Source of the DNA: an uncultured Verrucomicrobiota bacterium
Lineage (GTDB): Bacteria; Verrucomicrobiota; Verrucomicrobiia; Limisphaerales; UBA9464
NCBI GenBank assembly: GCA_903907925.1
Contig: CAIVQB010000099.1
Coordinates: forward strand, 1-47,415
Length of the DNA: 47,415 bases
Direction of reading: 5' to 3'
Both the position numbers and the translations under genes were made by a program. The notes under the pieces are model-generated. The model was not told where the DNA came from. It saw only the letters and a program-made list of their open reading frames with translations, and did no database searches. Shown piece after piece: positions 33,789 to 42,686 of this stretch (position 1 is its first letter; each line of letters starts with the position of its first letter).

Positions 33789-34883
33789 TCAGGTGGGTTT
33801 CTCCCCGGTTGGCACCGGCTCCGGAGACGGCAACGGCTTCATCCGTTCGCGGAGCAGATCGGCGCGCAGGGCGTCCCGTCCCTCGGCGTCGAGTTTTTGC
33901 GGGCGTCCCGCCTGGAGATGCGCCGGCTGCGAAACCAGGAACAATTCGTCCACCACTGCCTTGGGGGTTGTCCCAAACAATCCCAGATCAATGCCCAGCC
34001 GGAGATGGCTGAGGAGGTTCATCGTTTCCTTGGAGGTGATGGTGTGGGAATGAGAAAGAACACCGTAGGCGCGTCCGATGTGATTGAAGAGGACCTTGGG
34101 CTTCTTCTCCAATTGGAAGAGGCGGGCGTTCTCCTCGTGCTCGATGATCTGCAACAGCACCTTGTTGATCCGCTCGACGATTTCGGCCTCGGATTCCCCG
34201 AGGGTCATCTGATTGGAGACCTGAAAGATGTTGCCGAGGGCCTCGGTGCCTTCGCCGTAAAGGCCGCGCACTGCGAGGCCCAGCTTGTTCACCGCCTGGA
34301 TGATCTGATTGATCTGTTCGGCGAGGACCAGGCCGGGCAAATGGAGCATGGCGCTGACCCGGATGCCGGTGCCGAGGTTGGTCGGGCAGGCGGTGAGATA
34401 GCCGTAGTGACGATCAAAGGCAAAGCCGACTTTTTCCTGAAGCGAAGTATCCACCGCATCGATGGCGAGCCACGCCTGCTTGAGTTGGAGGCCAGGGCGC
34501 AAAGCCTGCATCCGGAGATGATCCTCCTCGTTGACCATCACGCAGACAGTCTCTTCCTTGTTGAGGACGAGCCCGCTTCCAGCGCTTTTCTGGGCGTGTT
34601 CGCGGCTGATGAGATGCCGTTCCACAAGGAGTTGTTTGTCCTGGGTGTTGAGCTTGTCCATGCCCTCGGAAAACGGTTCGTTGCCCATTTGTGGGAGCGC
34701 GGACACCGCCTCCATCAGGGATTCGAAGGCCTTGATCCGGTCCGGTTTCTTGGCGTGGCCGGGAAAGGGGACGCCGCTGAGATTGCGGGCCAGGCGGACG
34801 CGTGAGGAGAAAACGATTTTGTCGTTCGGACCGTTCCGGCGGCAGGCTTCTGCCGGGGTGCTCAGGAATTCGAGGACGTTCAT
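33789..34883 (-). CDS. mcsB: protein-arginine kinase McsB
   Basis: A phosphagen-kinase-fold enzyme that phosphorylates arginine side chains of proteins and so marks them for ClpCP (364 aa, full length). Visible motifs: FSSRVRLARN (26-35) for ATP phosphates, NEEDHLR (118-124) with the catalytic acid, CPTNLGTGIR (166-175), YGEGTEALGN, and the C-terminal allosteric phosphoarginine-binding RDxxRA motif as R336-D337-A-L-R340-A. All key residues are kept, so activity is expected. The ATG at 34883 lies 9 nt after the mcsA stop. The Pro-rich last ~15 residues are not conserved. The window also encodes the likely phosphatase partner (27298-29445). Confidence 0.95.
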   Translation of the reverse strand: MNVLEFLSTPAEACRRNGPNDKIVFSSRVRLARNLSGVPFPGHAKKPDRIKAFESLMEAVSALPQMGNEPFSEGMDKLNTQDKQLLVERHLISREHAQKSAGSGLVLNKEETVCVMVNEEDHLRMQALRPGLQLKQAWLAIDAVDTSLQEKVGFAFDRHYGYLTACPTNLGTGIRVSAMLHLPGLVLAEQINQIIQAVNKLGLAVRGLYGEGTEALGNIFQVSNQMTLGESEAEIVERINKVLLQIIEHEENARLFQLEKKPKVLFNHIGRAYGVLSHSHTITSKETMNLLSHLRLGIDLGLFGTTPKAVVDELFLVSQPAHLQAGRPQKLDAEGRDALRADLLRERMKPLPSPEPVPTGEKPT

Positions 34884-34892
34884 GGCGCAGTT

Positions 34893-35399
34893 TTAGGCAG
34901 TCTGCGATTCCGTGCGGGCGTTCTTGATCGCGTCGCGCAGCGCGGCGGCTTTTTCGAAATCCTCCCGGGCTATGGCGGCCTTGAGGTCCGCCTCGAGTTT
35001 GTCGATCTGGGATCGGCCGGCGGCGGCCCGTTTGACCCCGGCTGGCACTTTGCCCTTATGCTGTGTTCCTTTGTGCATGCCTTTCAACAGGGCTTCGAGG
35101 CCCTCAGCGAACACCTGATAGCATTCGGAACAGCCGAGACGGCCGGTTTTCTTGAAATCAGCCTGGGTGAATCCGCAGGCGGGACAGGTGGATTCGGTTC
35201 CGGAAGCCGTTGTGGCCTCCTCCATCTTTTGCGAGGCACCCAGTCCGAGGAGAAGATCCGCCAGGGAAAAGCCGGTCGGGTCGTTGACACCCTTCTCCTT
35301 CGCGCAGGCCTCACAGAGATCCACCTTCTTCACCTGATTCTCGACGATCTGGGTGAGATGAACGGTGGCTTCGGCCTTTTTACAGACATGGCATTGCAT
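34893..35399 (-). CDS. mcsA: McsA-type zinc/UVR adaptor protein
   Basis: An activator of McsB and adaptor for ClpC (168 aa). Two zinc-binding modules are visible: C3/C6 with C29/C32 and C72/C75 with C90/C93. The C-terminal UVR helix pair is KLEADLKAAIAREDFEKAAA, then LRDAIKN. The layout is that of Bacillus McsA. The ATG at 35399 heads the mcsA-mcsB-clpC series; the ctsR repressor gene that precedes it in Firmicutes is absent, replaced upstream by repeat element D. Some annotations would call it only a UvrB/UvrC motif protein; the neighbours make McsA the better call. Confidence 0.93.
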   Translation of the reverse strand: MQCHVCKKAEATVHLTQIVENQVKKVDLCEACAKEKGVNDPTGFSLADLLLGLGASQKMEEATTASGTESTCPACGFTQADFKKTGRLGCSECYQVFAEGLEALLKGMHKGTQHKGKVPAGVKRAAAGRSQIDKLEADLKAAIAREDFEKAAALRDAIKNARTESQTA

Positions 35400-35863
35400 A
35401 ACTGGTCGCGCTCAAAGTCAGGGGTGAGGGTGGGCAAGTCAAGGGACGCGGCAGTCGGGCGTGGCTCCGGGGCACCCGAAATCGCGGCCGGCTCTCACTC
35501 TTCATCGGCTGGCGTGGCAGGAGCATTGAGAGACCGTCTGAAAATGGGAGGGACCCGTCGCCATTTTCAGGCGCGCTCTTAAGACGGAATGAACTAAATG
35601 AACCGCATTCGATCCGTTCATCGAACCGCTGCGTGAGTCCTGCCGATGCGTTTCGTTCCATCGCCGGCCCGAAACTGGGAAAGGCGATACCCACGGCACC
35701 CGTTGTCGCAGACTTCGGCGGTGCCGAGCTTCCATTGGGTTCATTCTGTCCATTTTGTCTCCGTCAGTGAATCCGCGTCCTTCTGCGGCCTTTTCCGCAT
35801 TCTGGCCGAGTCGGATTCACATTCGGCTTGTGATTCGAGGGCTGGAGGGCGTAATCGCGGGCC
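35400..35863. other. intergenic region between mcsA and the amidase gene
   Basis: A divergent 464-nt gap. It holds an inverted repeat CTGAAAATGG (35538-35547) and CCATTTTCAG (35561-35570), then the dispersed element copy D at 35577-35766. Promoters for mcsA (minus) and the amidase (plus) must lie here, but neither is clear by eye. The ~35 nt between the right end of D and about 35810 resemble the flank of copy C. Confidence 0.6.
35577..35766. repeat. dispersed inverted-repeat element, copy D (190 bp)
   Basis: The left end TTAAGACGGAATGAAC and then TAAATGAAC is mirrored by the right end GGTTCATTCTGTCC then ATTTTGTCTCC at about 35738-35763. Internal blocks match copy C. The size agrees with copies A and C. 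It is the most diverged of the three complete copies at its left end. Confidence 0.75.
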
Positions 35864-36979
35864 ATGTTCCGCCGCGGCGGTTTTCGCCTTCTTCTCTGGC
35901 TGGGTCTCGTGCTTGCGGGTTGTGAAACCGGGGCTCCGGTGGCGCACTCGCCCCGGACCGCGCCGGGCGGCCGGGTCGACACACTTCCCATCCCCGAGGC
36001 GCCGGTGTTGATTCCGGCCCGTGATGCTGCTGCGGTGCATCCGTCGTCGACGATCGTCGCACCACCGGCGATCACCGCCCCGGTTGGGAGTCCTTCCGCT
36101 GCGGTTGCGGCTTCTGAACCGGTCCCGTACTGGGTCGACTGGCAAACATGGCTGGCCGAACACGGCAATCCACGCGCGGAGGTCATTCCGGGCAGCCGTC
36201 GGGCGCTGTGGAACGGGGTGCCGCTGTATCTCGGCTTCGAACCGCGATTGATGGATCACCGGATCGAAGTCCTGCGACGGGATGTGGAAAAGAACTTCGT
36301 TCCGCTTTTGGGCAGGGAACCCGCGGTGCCGCTGGAGCGTCGGATCGTCATTGATCCCGGACACGGCGGGACCAATTCCGGAACGCGGATGTACACCGGT
36401 TCGCTGTTTGAAAAGCAGCTCACGCTTGACTGGGCTCTGCGGTTGGCGGCGCTGCTCGAAGCACGGGGATGGACGGTGGCCCTTACCCGGACCAATGACG
36501 CCACTCTGGATTTGCCAGCCCGGGTGGATTGCGCGGACCGGGCGGGCGCGGCGCTGTTCGTGAGTCTGCATTTCAACGGAGCGTTTCCCAATGCCGAGGT
36601 GCACGGCCTGGAGACCTATTGCCTGACGCCCAAGGGACTGCCATCCACCGTCACCCGCGATTTTGCGGATGACGCGTCACAGAATTGGCCGAACAACGCC
36701 TTCGACGCGGCCAACCTGCGGCTGGCGATGAGGATTCATCGTGCCTTGATCCAGAAGACGGGAGCGGTCGATCGCGGCGTGCGACGTGCGCGCTTCATGG
36801 GTGTGCTGCGAGGACAACGCCGGCCGGCCATTCTGATTGAAGGCGGGTTCCTCTCCAATCCGACTGAAGCCTCGAGAATCGCCACGGCGGAGTATCGGCA
36901 GCAATTGGCGGAAGCAGTGGCGGCGGCGTTGGACGACAAGGCTTCGGCGGCTCGGGGCATTCCGGCCGCGGCATTTTGA
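35864..36979 (+). CDS. N-acetylmuramoyl-L-alanine amidase, lipoprotein
   Basis: A zinc-dependent Amidase_3 enzyme that cuts the amide between MurNAc and the stem peptide during cell separation (371 aa). The N-terminus is a lipoprotein signal with lipobox LAGC, so C20 should be lipidated and the enzyme membrane-anchored. A Pro/Ala-rich linker leads to the catalytic domain at about 158-360. Zinc ligands and catalytic residues are visible: H167 in DPGHGG, E183, H236 in SLHFN and E326 in LIEGGFLSN. A conserved-looking region WVDWQTWLAEHG and YLGFEP precedes the domain. The start ATG at 35864 gives the basic MFRRGGFR n-region. The epimerase gene follows after 39 nt. Confidence 0.92.
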   Translation: MFRRGGFRLLLWLGLVLAGCETGAPVAHSPRTAPGGRVDTLPIPEAPVLIPARDAAAVHPSSTIVAPPAITAPVGSPSAAVAASEPVPYWVDWQTWLAEHGNPRAEVIPGSRRALWNGVPLYLGFEPRLMDHRIEVLRRDVEKNFVPLLGREPAVPLERRIVIDPGHGGTNSGTRMYTGSLFEKQLTLDWALRLAALLEARGWTVALTRTNDATLDLPARVDCADRAGAALFVSLHFNGAFPNAEVHGLETYCLTPKGLPSTVTRDFADDASQNWPNNAFDAANLRLAMRIHRALIQKTGAVDRGVRRARFMGVLRGQRRPAILIEGGFLSNPTEASRIATAEYRQQLAEAVAAALDDKASAARGIPAAAF

Positions 36980-37018
36980 GTCTTTTGCCCGGCCGACCCG
37001 CCCGGCACTGTCTCCGGC

Positions 37019-37975
37019 ATGCACAAACCCGTTCTGGTCACCGGTGGAGCCGGCTTTATCGGGTCGCACCTGGTCGAGCGGTTGCTGGCCGCGGGTGACC
37101 CGGTCTGGGTGGTCGACGATTTTTCCACCGGCAGTCGCGAAAACCTCGCGGCAGTGGCCGGTCATCCGGGATTGCGGGTGATCGAATCCACCGTGTCGGG
37201 CCTGGTGGGCCTGCCGGCGCTGGTTGCGGAATGCGGATTCGTTTTCCACCTCGCCGCGGCGGTGGGCGTTGAACTGGTGGTGCGATCCCCGATTCGGACC
37301 ATCGAGACCAACCTGCGAGAGACCGAGGCCGTATTGTCGGCCGCCGCACCTTCCGGAGTTCCCGTGCTCCTCGCCTCGACGTCCGAAGTCTACGGGAAGA
37401 GCGGCAAACAGGCCTTTTCCGAAGAGGACGACCTCTTGATCGGTCCCCCAACTTTGGGCCGATGGAGTTACGCCTGCTCCAAATTGATGGATGAATTTCT
37501 GGCGCTCGCCTACATGCGGGAACGAAACCTGCCGGTGACGATCGTCCGGCTGTTCAACACCGTGGGTCCGCGACAGACCGGACGGTACGGCATGGTTTTA
37601 CCCCGGTTCATCGCGGCGGCCCGGGCGGGTCAGCCGCTGCGGGTGTACGGAGATGGCGGCCAGACTCGCTGTTTTTGCCACGTCGCCGATGTGGTGGAAG
37701 CGCTCACGCGGCTGCGCGTGTGTCCGACCGCGCGCGGGGAGGTGGTCAACATCGGGCAAGACCAGCCAATCACCATCCTCGAACTGGCCCGGGAAGTGAT
37801 TCGCAAGACGCAGTCGGTCTCTACGGTGGAACTGGTTCCGTATGACGTGGCCTACGAAGCGGGGTTTGAGGACATGCGGAACCGTCGACCGGCGGTGGCC
37901 AAGCTCGAACGTTTGATCGGGTTCCGGCCGCGGCGAACGTTGGATGAAATTGTCACCGAGATGGTTGGGCCGTAG
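37019..37975 (+). CDS. NAD-dependent nucleotide-sugar epimerase/dehydratase
   Basis: An extended short-chain dehydrogenase (318 aa) acting on a nucleotide sugar. The NAD-binding GGAGFIG is at residues 9-15. The catalytic pair is Y151-x3-K155 in YACSK, with serine/threonine upstream in LLASTSEVYG. RLFNTVGPRQTGRYGMVLPR and VYGDGGQTRCFCHVADVVEA define the substrate half. It is nearest in feel to UDP-glucuronate decarboxylase or UDP-glucose 4-epimerase relatives; the exact sugar cannot be told. It is co-directional with the amidase and 39 nt downstream, so envelope polysaccharide synthesis is a fair inference. No terminator is seen between the two genes. Confidence 0.88.
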   Translation: MHKPVLVTGGAGFIGSHLVERLLAAGDPVWVVDDFSTGSRENLAAVAGHPGLRVIESTVSGLVGLPALVAECGFVFHLAAAVGVELVVRSPIRTIETNLRETEAVLSAAAPSGVPVLLASTSEVYGKSGKQAFSEEDDLLIGPPTLGRWSYACSKLMDEFLALAYMRERNLPVTIVRLFNTVGPRQTGRYGMVLPRFIAAARAGQPLRVYGDGGQTRCFCHVADVVEALTRLRVCPTARGEVVNIGQDQPITILELAREVIRKTQSVSTVELVPYDVAYEAGFEDMRNRRPAVAKLERLIGFRPRRTLDEIVTEMVGP

Positions 37976-38283
37976 GTGAGTGGATGATGGATCCCGCCCC
38001 CTTGGCTTGCCGGACGACCTGAGAGAACGCTTGTCGTCGTGGACTGCGGTGGCTCGACACCGCTTTGGAGCGGAGCGTGGTCGCGAACCACGGTTCCTTT
38101 CCGGATCATCACTCGTCCTGCAGATGACACCCGTCCGGCAAAGCGGCGGCTCCCGCCGCACGCGGTCCAAGACGCTGTCGCGCCACGGAAACGGGTGCGA
38201 CTATCTGCGGGGCCGGCCCGCAAAACAAAAAAGGCAGCCCGAAGGCTGCCTTTGAAGGGGTTGAATCCGAACGGATTCCAGAA
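37976..38283. repeat. intergenic repeat region with imperfect inverted repeats
   Basis: A gap of 308 nt between convergent genes. GTGGACTGCGGTGGC followed by ACACCGCTTTGG (38039-38067) is the imperfect inverse of AAAGCGGCGGC followed by CGCACGCGGTCCAAG (38140-38171). This is a palindromic type I know in general from Verrucomicrobial intergenic DNA. The right end holds the pseudopilin terminator (38222-38253). There is no gene. Confidence 0.6.
38222..38253 (-). terminator. intrinsic terminator of the pseudopilin gene
   Basis: On the minus strand AAGGCAGCC, a TTCG tetraloop and GGCTGCC are followed by TTTTTTGTTTTG. It lies about 30 nt after the pseudopilin stop. The stem is perfect and the T-run long. 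Confidence 0.9.
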
Positions 38284-39069
38284 TTACTTCTTGGGGAAGA
38301 GGAATTCCTGGTCGCTGCCGATCGAGGTGGCGGCATCGCGAATCTGGTCGCGGATACGGCCGGAAGTGGTCTGCTGGACCGAGCCGTCACCAAGGAGGGT
38401 GTTGCCGGCTTGCTGATGGATCTTGCTGTCGTAGCCGATCGCCGACTTCGGATCAACGGCTTGGGCCTGGGTGATTTTGATATAGGCGGTCTGGGTGCCC
38501 GTAGCGACCGCGCCGTACATGGCAGGCGTGGTGTTGGTGATGTTACGATCGCCACCGAGGATGGTCTGGGGATTCTCTTCCGAAGCGGTGAGGCCGAGGA
38601 AGTAGCTCACGCCCTTGTTGGCAGCGTAGGCATTGGTCCGGACGACGGCCGACCAGTTCGGGGCGATGACGGTGTCGGAATCCGAGGGGCAGGCGACGAT
38701 TTTGGGCGTGCTCAACTCGTTGGAAATCGCAGCGAGGTGCACCCAGACGGAGCCGAGGGTCTGGCTGGCCTGTGCCGCCGCTCCTGCGCCACCGTTCACG
38801 GCAGCGCCGGCGGTGGTGTTGAACTCAGCAGTACCGCCCTGGTTAGTTGAAATGAGCCAGGGGAACTGGCCACCGTTGTCGGTGGAGAAGATACGGAAGC
38901 CGAGGCCGACGTTCTTCAGGTTGTTCACGCAGGAGATGCGGTTGGCCTTGGCTTTGGCTTTCGCGAGAGCCGGGAGGAGCATGCCGGCGAGAATCGCGAT
39001 GATCGCGATCACGACGAGGAGTTCGATCAGCGTGAAAGCGCTGAAACGCTGTTTACGGAGACGATTCAT
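38284..39069 (-). CDS. type II secretion-like pseudopilin (prepilin-type N-terminus, H-x9-DG tail)
   Basis: A 261-aa protein with a class III prepilin signal. Cleavage is expected between A11 and F12, with the essential Glu at +5 (FTLIE), followed by the hydrophobic [20 protein letters not shown]. The globular part contains two cysteines ([16 protein letters not shown]). It ends with the H-x9-DG pattern (H, then LLGDGSV) typical of Planctomycete and Verrucomicrobial major-pseudopilin-like proteins. The location is inner membrane or periplasmic pseudopilus; the secreted partner is unknown. Start chosen: ATG 39069; the frame is open another 34 codons without a signal. It is a single gene with its own candidate promoter and a strong terminator, suggesting high expression. 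Confidence 0.88.
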   Translation of the reverse strand: MNRLRKQRFSAFTLIELLVVIAIIAILAGMLLPALAKAKAKANRISCVNNLKNVGLGFRIFSTDNGGQFPWLISTNQGGTAEFNTTAGAAVNGGAGAAAQASQTLGSVWVHLAAISNELSTPKIVACPSDSDTVIAPNWSAVVRTNAYAANKGVSYFLGLTASEENPQTILGGDRNITNTTPAMYGAVATGTQTAYIKITQAQAVDPKSAIGYDSKIHQQAGNTLLGDGSVQQTTSGRIRDQIRDAATSIGSDQEFLFPKK

Positions 39070-39105
39070 AGGTTTTTGAGTGAGTGAACGGAGTTGTGTG
39101 GGCAG

Positions 39106-39135
39106 ACTATCTAGTGACCCCACTTCGACAGTCAA
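39106..39135 (-). promoter_or_regulatory. candidate pseudopilin promoter
   Basis: On the minus strand TTGACT (39130-39135; 5 of 6) and GATAGT (39106-39111; 4 of 6) are separated by 18 nt. The start of transcription would be about 30 nt before the ATG. A small hairpin GGCACT-CGC-AGTGC lies just upstream (about 39154-39173). Confidence 0.4.
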
Positions 39136-39549
39136 CGCCTTTCTCCTTCGCCATAGCACTGCGAGTGCCATGTTGGGAGTTCGTTTGCCCGGAGCTGCAA
39201 ATCGGGTGATGTGACTGCTGGAGAGGCAACTGCACCTTGGAATTCACGGGATTGGCGAATCCTCCCCGCGGACCTTCGCTCCCGTTCCCGTCAAATTCGA
39301 ATCGCCCGAAGCGACATCAAAATCAGATTCCGTGCGGTCGATCCGCCGGATCATCTGGTGCGCACCAGTAAGATTCCCTGATGCGACCCGGTTCATTCCC
39401 CTCGAAGCACCTGCGGTAAATCGCGATGGCTGCTCAAAAAGAGCCAGACTCCGATGTGGGATTCCCGACGTTAACAACCTTTTTTTGAGGTATAACCACC
39501 ATGTTATCAAATGATTGTGATGTTGATGACTGTGAGCGCCGGATTGGCG

Positions 39550-39565
39550 TGGCATCCCCGCTGCT
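39550..39565 (+). promoter_or_regulatory. candidate sigma-54 promoter of glnK1-amt1
   Basis: TGGCATCCCCGCTGCT has the GG and GC doublets separated by exactly 10 nt and matches TGGCAY-N5-TTGCW except for one base in the -12 box. The predicted start is about 80 nt before the glnK1 ATG. Sigma-54 control is usual for glnK-amt in other phyla; here it is inference from this site. Confidence 0.45.
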
Positions 39566-39614
39566 TGGGATTCTTGCCCTCGGTTTGCGGTCGTGTTGGA
39601 CGCGGGCCGAAGGC

Positions 39615-39640
39615 GCCCTCCGGAGAAGGTTCGGAGGGGC
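39615..39640 (+). promoter_or_regulatory. hairpin in the glnK1 leader
   Basis: GCCCTCCG (39615-39622) pairs with CGGAGGGGC (39632-39640), allowing one bulged G, around a 9-nt loop. It ends 20 nt before the ATG. There is no T-run, so it is more likely to affect translation or RNA stability than to terminate. Confidence 0.4.
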
Positions 39641-39651
39641 AACAACTCTGA

Positions 39652-39999
<348 letters not shown>

Positions 40000-40038
40000 C
40001 CGGACGGAGGACAACAAAACCAACCCAATAAGAATACC

Positions 40039-41835
40039 ATGAATCGAACTGCAAAACTGTTCTCTCTCCTGGCCCTCGCTGCGGGCCTGGCGTTCTCGGC
40101 CTTCGGGCAGGGAATGACGAATGCCCCTGCTGCGGCCGCCTCGACCAATGCGCCGGCTCCGGCACAGGTCGCGGACGCACTCGCTTACCCTCCCGGTGCT
40201 AACGCCGGCAATGAGCAGGATCTCCAATGGCCCGTCCCGGCAAAGACCTTTGAAAACTTGGGGATGACCAACGCTCCGACGCCGCTCTACGCGAAGCCGA
40301 CGATGGATGAACTTGTCCAAAACGTCGCTCACAACAAGGTCTCGATCAATGTGATGTGGACCTTGGTGACCGGCTTCCTGGTCATGTTCATGCAGGCCGG
40401 TTTCGCGCTGGTTGAAACCGGATTGTGCCGCGCAAAACACGCGGCTCATGTCATGGCGACCAACTTCATGATCTATGCCCTCGGCATGCTCGGATTCTGG
40501 GCGCTGGGCTTCGGCATCATGTTCGGTGGCTATTTCAACGGTCCCGTTCCGATCGGCTGGCAGCCAACACTCGGTCAGGGGCTTGCGCTGTTGAACGTGG
40601 AGAAGGGCATTACCATCGGCGGAAACCTCTGGGGTCTGATGGGTGGAACCGGCTTCTTCCTGACCAACTCGGTCCTGGATACTGCGGTGTTCACGCTCTT
40701 CCTCTTCCAGATGGTGTTCATGGACACCACGGCGACGATCCCAACCGGTTCGATGGCTGAGCGCTGGAACTTCAGCAACTTCATCATCTACGGCCTTTGG
40801 GTCGGTGCCCTGCCTTATGCCTTCTTCGGCAACTGGGTCTGGGGTGGCGGCTGGCTGGCTCAGCTCGGTTTCAATGCCGGACTCGGACACGGGCATGTCG
40901 ACTTTGCTGGATCCTCGGTGGTGCACATGTGCGGTGGTATGATTGCCTTGGCGGGTGCCATTGTGATCGGACCGCGCCTGGGCAAGTATGGTCCGGACGG
41001 CAAGCCCCGCCCGATCCCCGGCCACAACATTCCCTTCGTCATGTTGGGAACCTTCATTCTGGCGTTCGGCTGGTTCGGCTTCAACCCGGGTTCGACCCTG
41101 GCGGGCACCGACAACCACATCTCGATCGTGGCCGTGAACACCATGCTGGCCTCCGCTGCCGGAGCCATGGCGACCTACCTCACCATGAAGGCGGTCACCG
41201 GTAAGCCGGACCCGTCCATGATGTGCAATGGTTTCCTGGCGGGCTTGGTCGCCATCACGGCTCCCTGCGCGTTCGTCAATTCACTGGGCGCGGTAATCAT
41301 CGGTGCGGTCTCCGGTGTCGTCGTTGTGTTCTCGGTGTTCTTCTGGGACAAGCGCGGCGTTGATGATCCTGTCGGTGCCATCTCGGTCCACGGCGTCAAC
41401 GGCGCCTGGGGCGTGCTGAGCCTTGGTCTCTTCGCCAACGGCAGCTACGGTGCCGGATGGGGTGGGGTGCACAAGTTGCTCTCCAAGACCGGTGAAATCT
41501 CGATCATCCTGAACGACGGCGCGGCCTCGATCGCGAAGTACAACAAGATGACCGCGGATGGCTGGACGGATCAGGGCGTCACCGGCTTGTTTGGTACCTT
41601 CTTCGGTGCCGGCTACAACGACGGCAAACAGTTCGCCGCACAATGCGTCGGCACGCTGACCTGCGCGGTCTTCGTGTTCACCTTCGCCTACATCTGGTTC
41701 AAGGTCTCCAATCTCATCATTCCTCTGCGTTCGAAGGCCGAGGACGAAATTGCCGGTCTGGATATGCCCGAAATGGGTGTCGAGGCCTACCCCGATTATC
41801 AACTGACCGATCGCTCGTCGCCGCCGGTCAAGTAA
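40039..41835 (+). CDS. amt: ammonium transporter, copy 1 (long form)
   Basis: An inner-membrane Amt/Rh channel for ammonium (598 aa with its leader). A Sec signal (SLLALAAGLAFSAFGQG) is followed by an unusual periplasmic Ala/Pro/Asn-rich stretch of about 60 residues containing TNAPAP-like repeats. The 11-helix core follows. The pore twin histidines are visible in DFAGSSVVHMCGG and ISVHGVNGAWG. The aromatic gate and FWALGFGIMFGG are typical. A loop insertion near residues 470-520 (HKLLSKTGEISIILNDG to KMTADGWTDQG) makes it larger than AmtB. The C-terminal GLDMPEMGVEAYPDY is the region that contacts PII. It follows glnK1 by 39 nt. Confidence 0.93.
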   Translation: MNRTAKLFSLLALAAGLAFSAFGQGMTNAPAAAASTNAPAPAQVADALAYPPGANAGNEQDLQWPVPAKTFENLGMTNAPTPLYAKPTMDELVQNVAHNKVSINVMWTLVTGFLVMFMQAGFALVETGLCRAKHAAHVMATNFMIYALGMLGFWALGFGIMFGGYFNGPVPIGWQPTLGQGLALLNVEKGITIGGNLWGLMGGTGFFLTNSVLDTAVFTLFLFQMVFMDTTATIPTGSMAERWNFSNFIIYGLWVGALPYAFFGNWVWGGGWLAQLGFNAGLGHGHVDFAGSSVVHMCGGMIALAGAIVIGPRLGKYGPDGKPRPIPGHNIPFVMLGTFILAFGWFGFNPGSTLAGTDNHISIVAVNTMLASAAGAMATYLTMKAVTGKPDPSMMCNGFLAGLVAITAPCAFVNSLGAVIIGAVSGVVVVFSVFFWDKRGVDDPVGAISVHGVNGAWGVLSLGLFANGSYGAGWGGVHKLLSKTGEISIILNDGAASIAKYNKMTADGWTDQGVTGLFGTFFGAGYNDGKQFAAQCVGTLTCAVFVFTFAYIWFKVSNLIIPLRSKAEDEIAGLDMPEMGVEAYPDYQLTDRSSPPVK

Positions 41836-41849
41836 TCGGTTTCCTTCAC

Positions 41850-41883
41850 GGGGGCCGGGGCGAAAAACCCCGGCCCCCTTTAC
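41850..41883 (+). terminator. GC-rich hairpin after amt1 (terminator or attenuator)
   Basis: GGGGGCCGGGG and CCCCGGCCCCC form an 11-bp perfect stem with the loop CGAAAAA, followed only by TTTA. It starts 15 nt after the amt1 stop. The short T-run suggests partial termination or 3'-end protection, separating the first PII-Amt module from the second. Confidence 0.65.
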
Positions 41884-41926
41884 AACCGGTCGTTCCACAC
41901 ACCAACGTCCGTCACTTTTCAGCCGT

Positions 41927-42641
<715 letters not shown>

Positions 42642-42686
42642 GTCTTCGTGACCCCATCCAACAACAATCCACGATTACTCAATTCC

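Noticed and set aside
14170-35766. A CRISPR array from the recurring GAATG-NAC units
   Set aside because: The units are not regularly interspaced; they occur as pairs at the two ends of discrete elements thousands of bases apart, and no cas gene is present.
39154-39173. A CIRCE-like heat-shock operator (GCACT / AGTGC)
   Set aside because: The half sites are separated by 3 nt rather than the 9 nt of CIRCE, and the gene downstream is a pseudopilin, not a chaperone.
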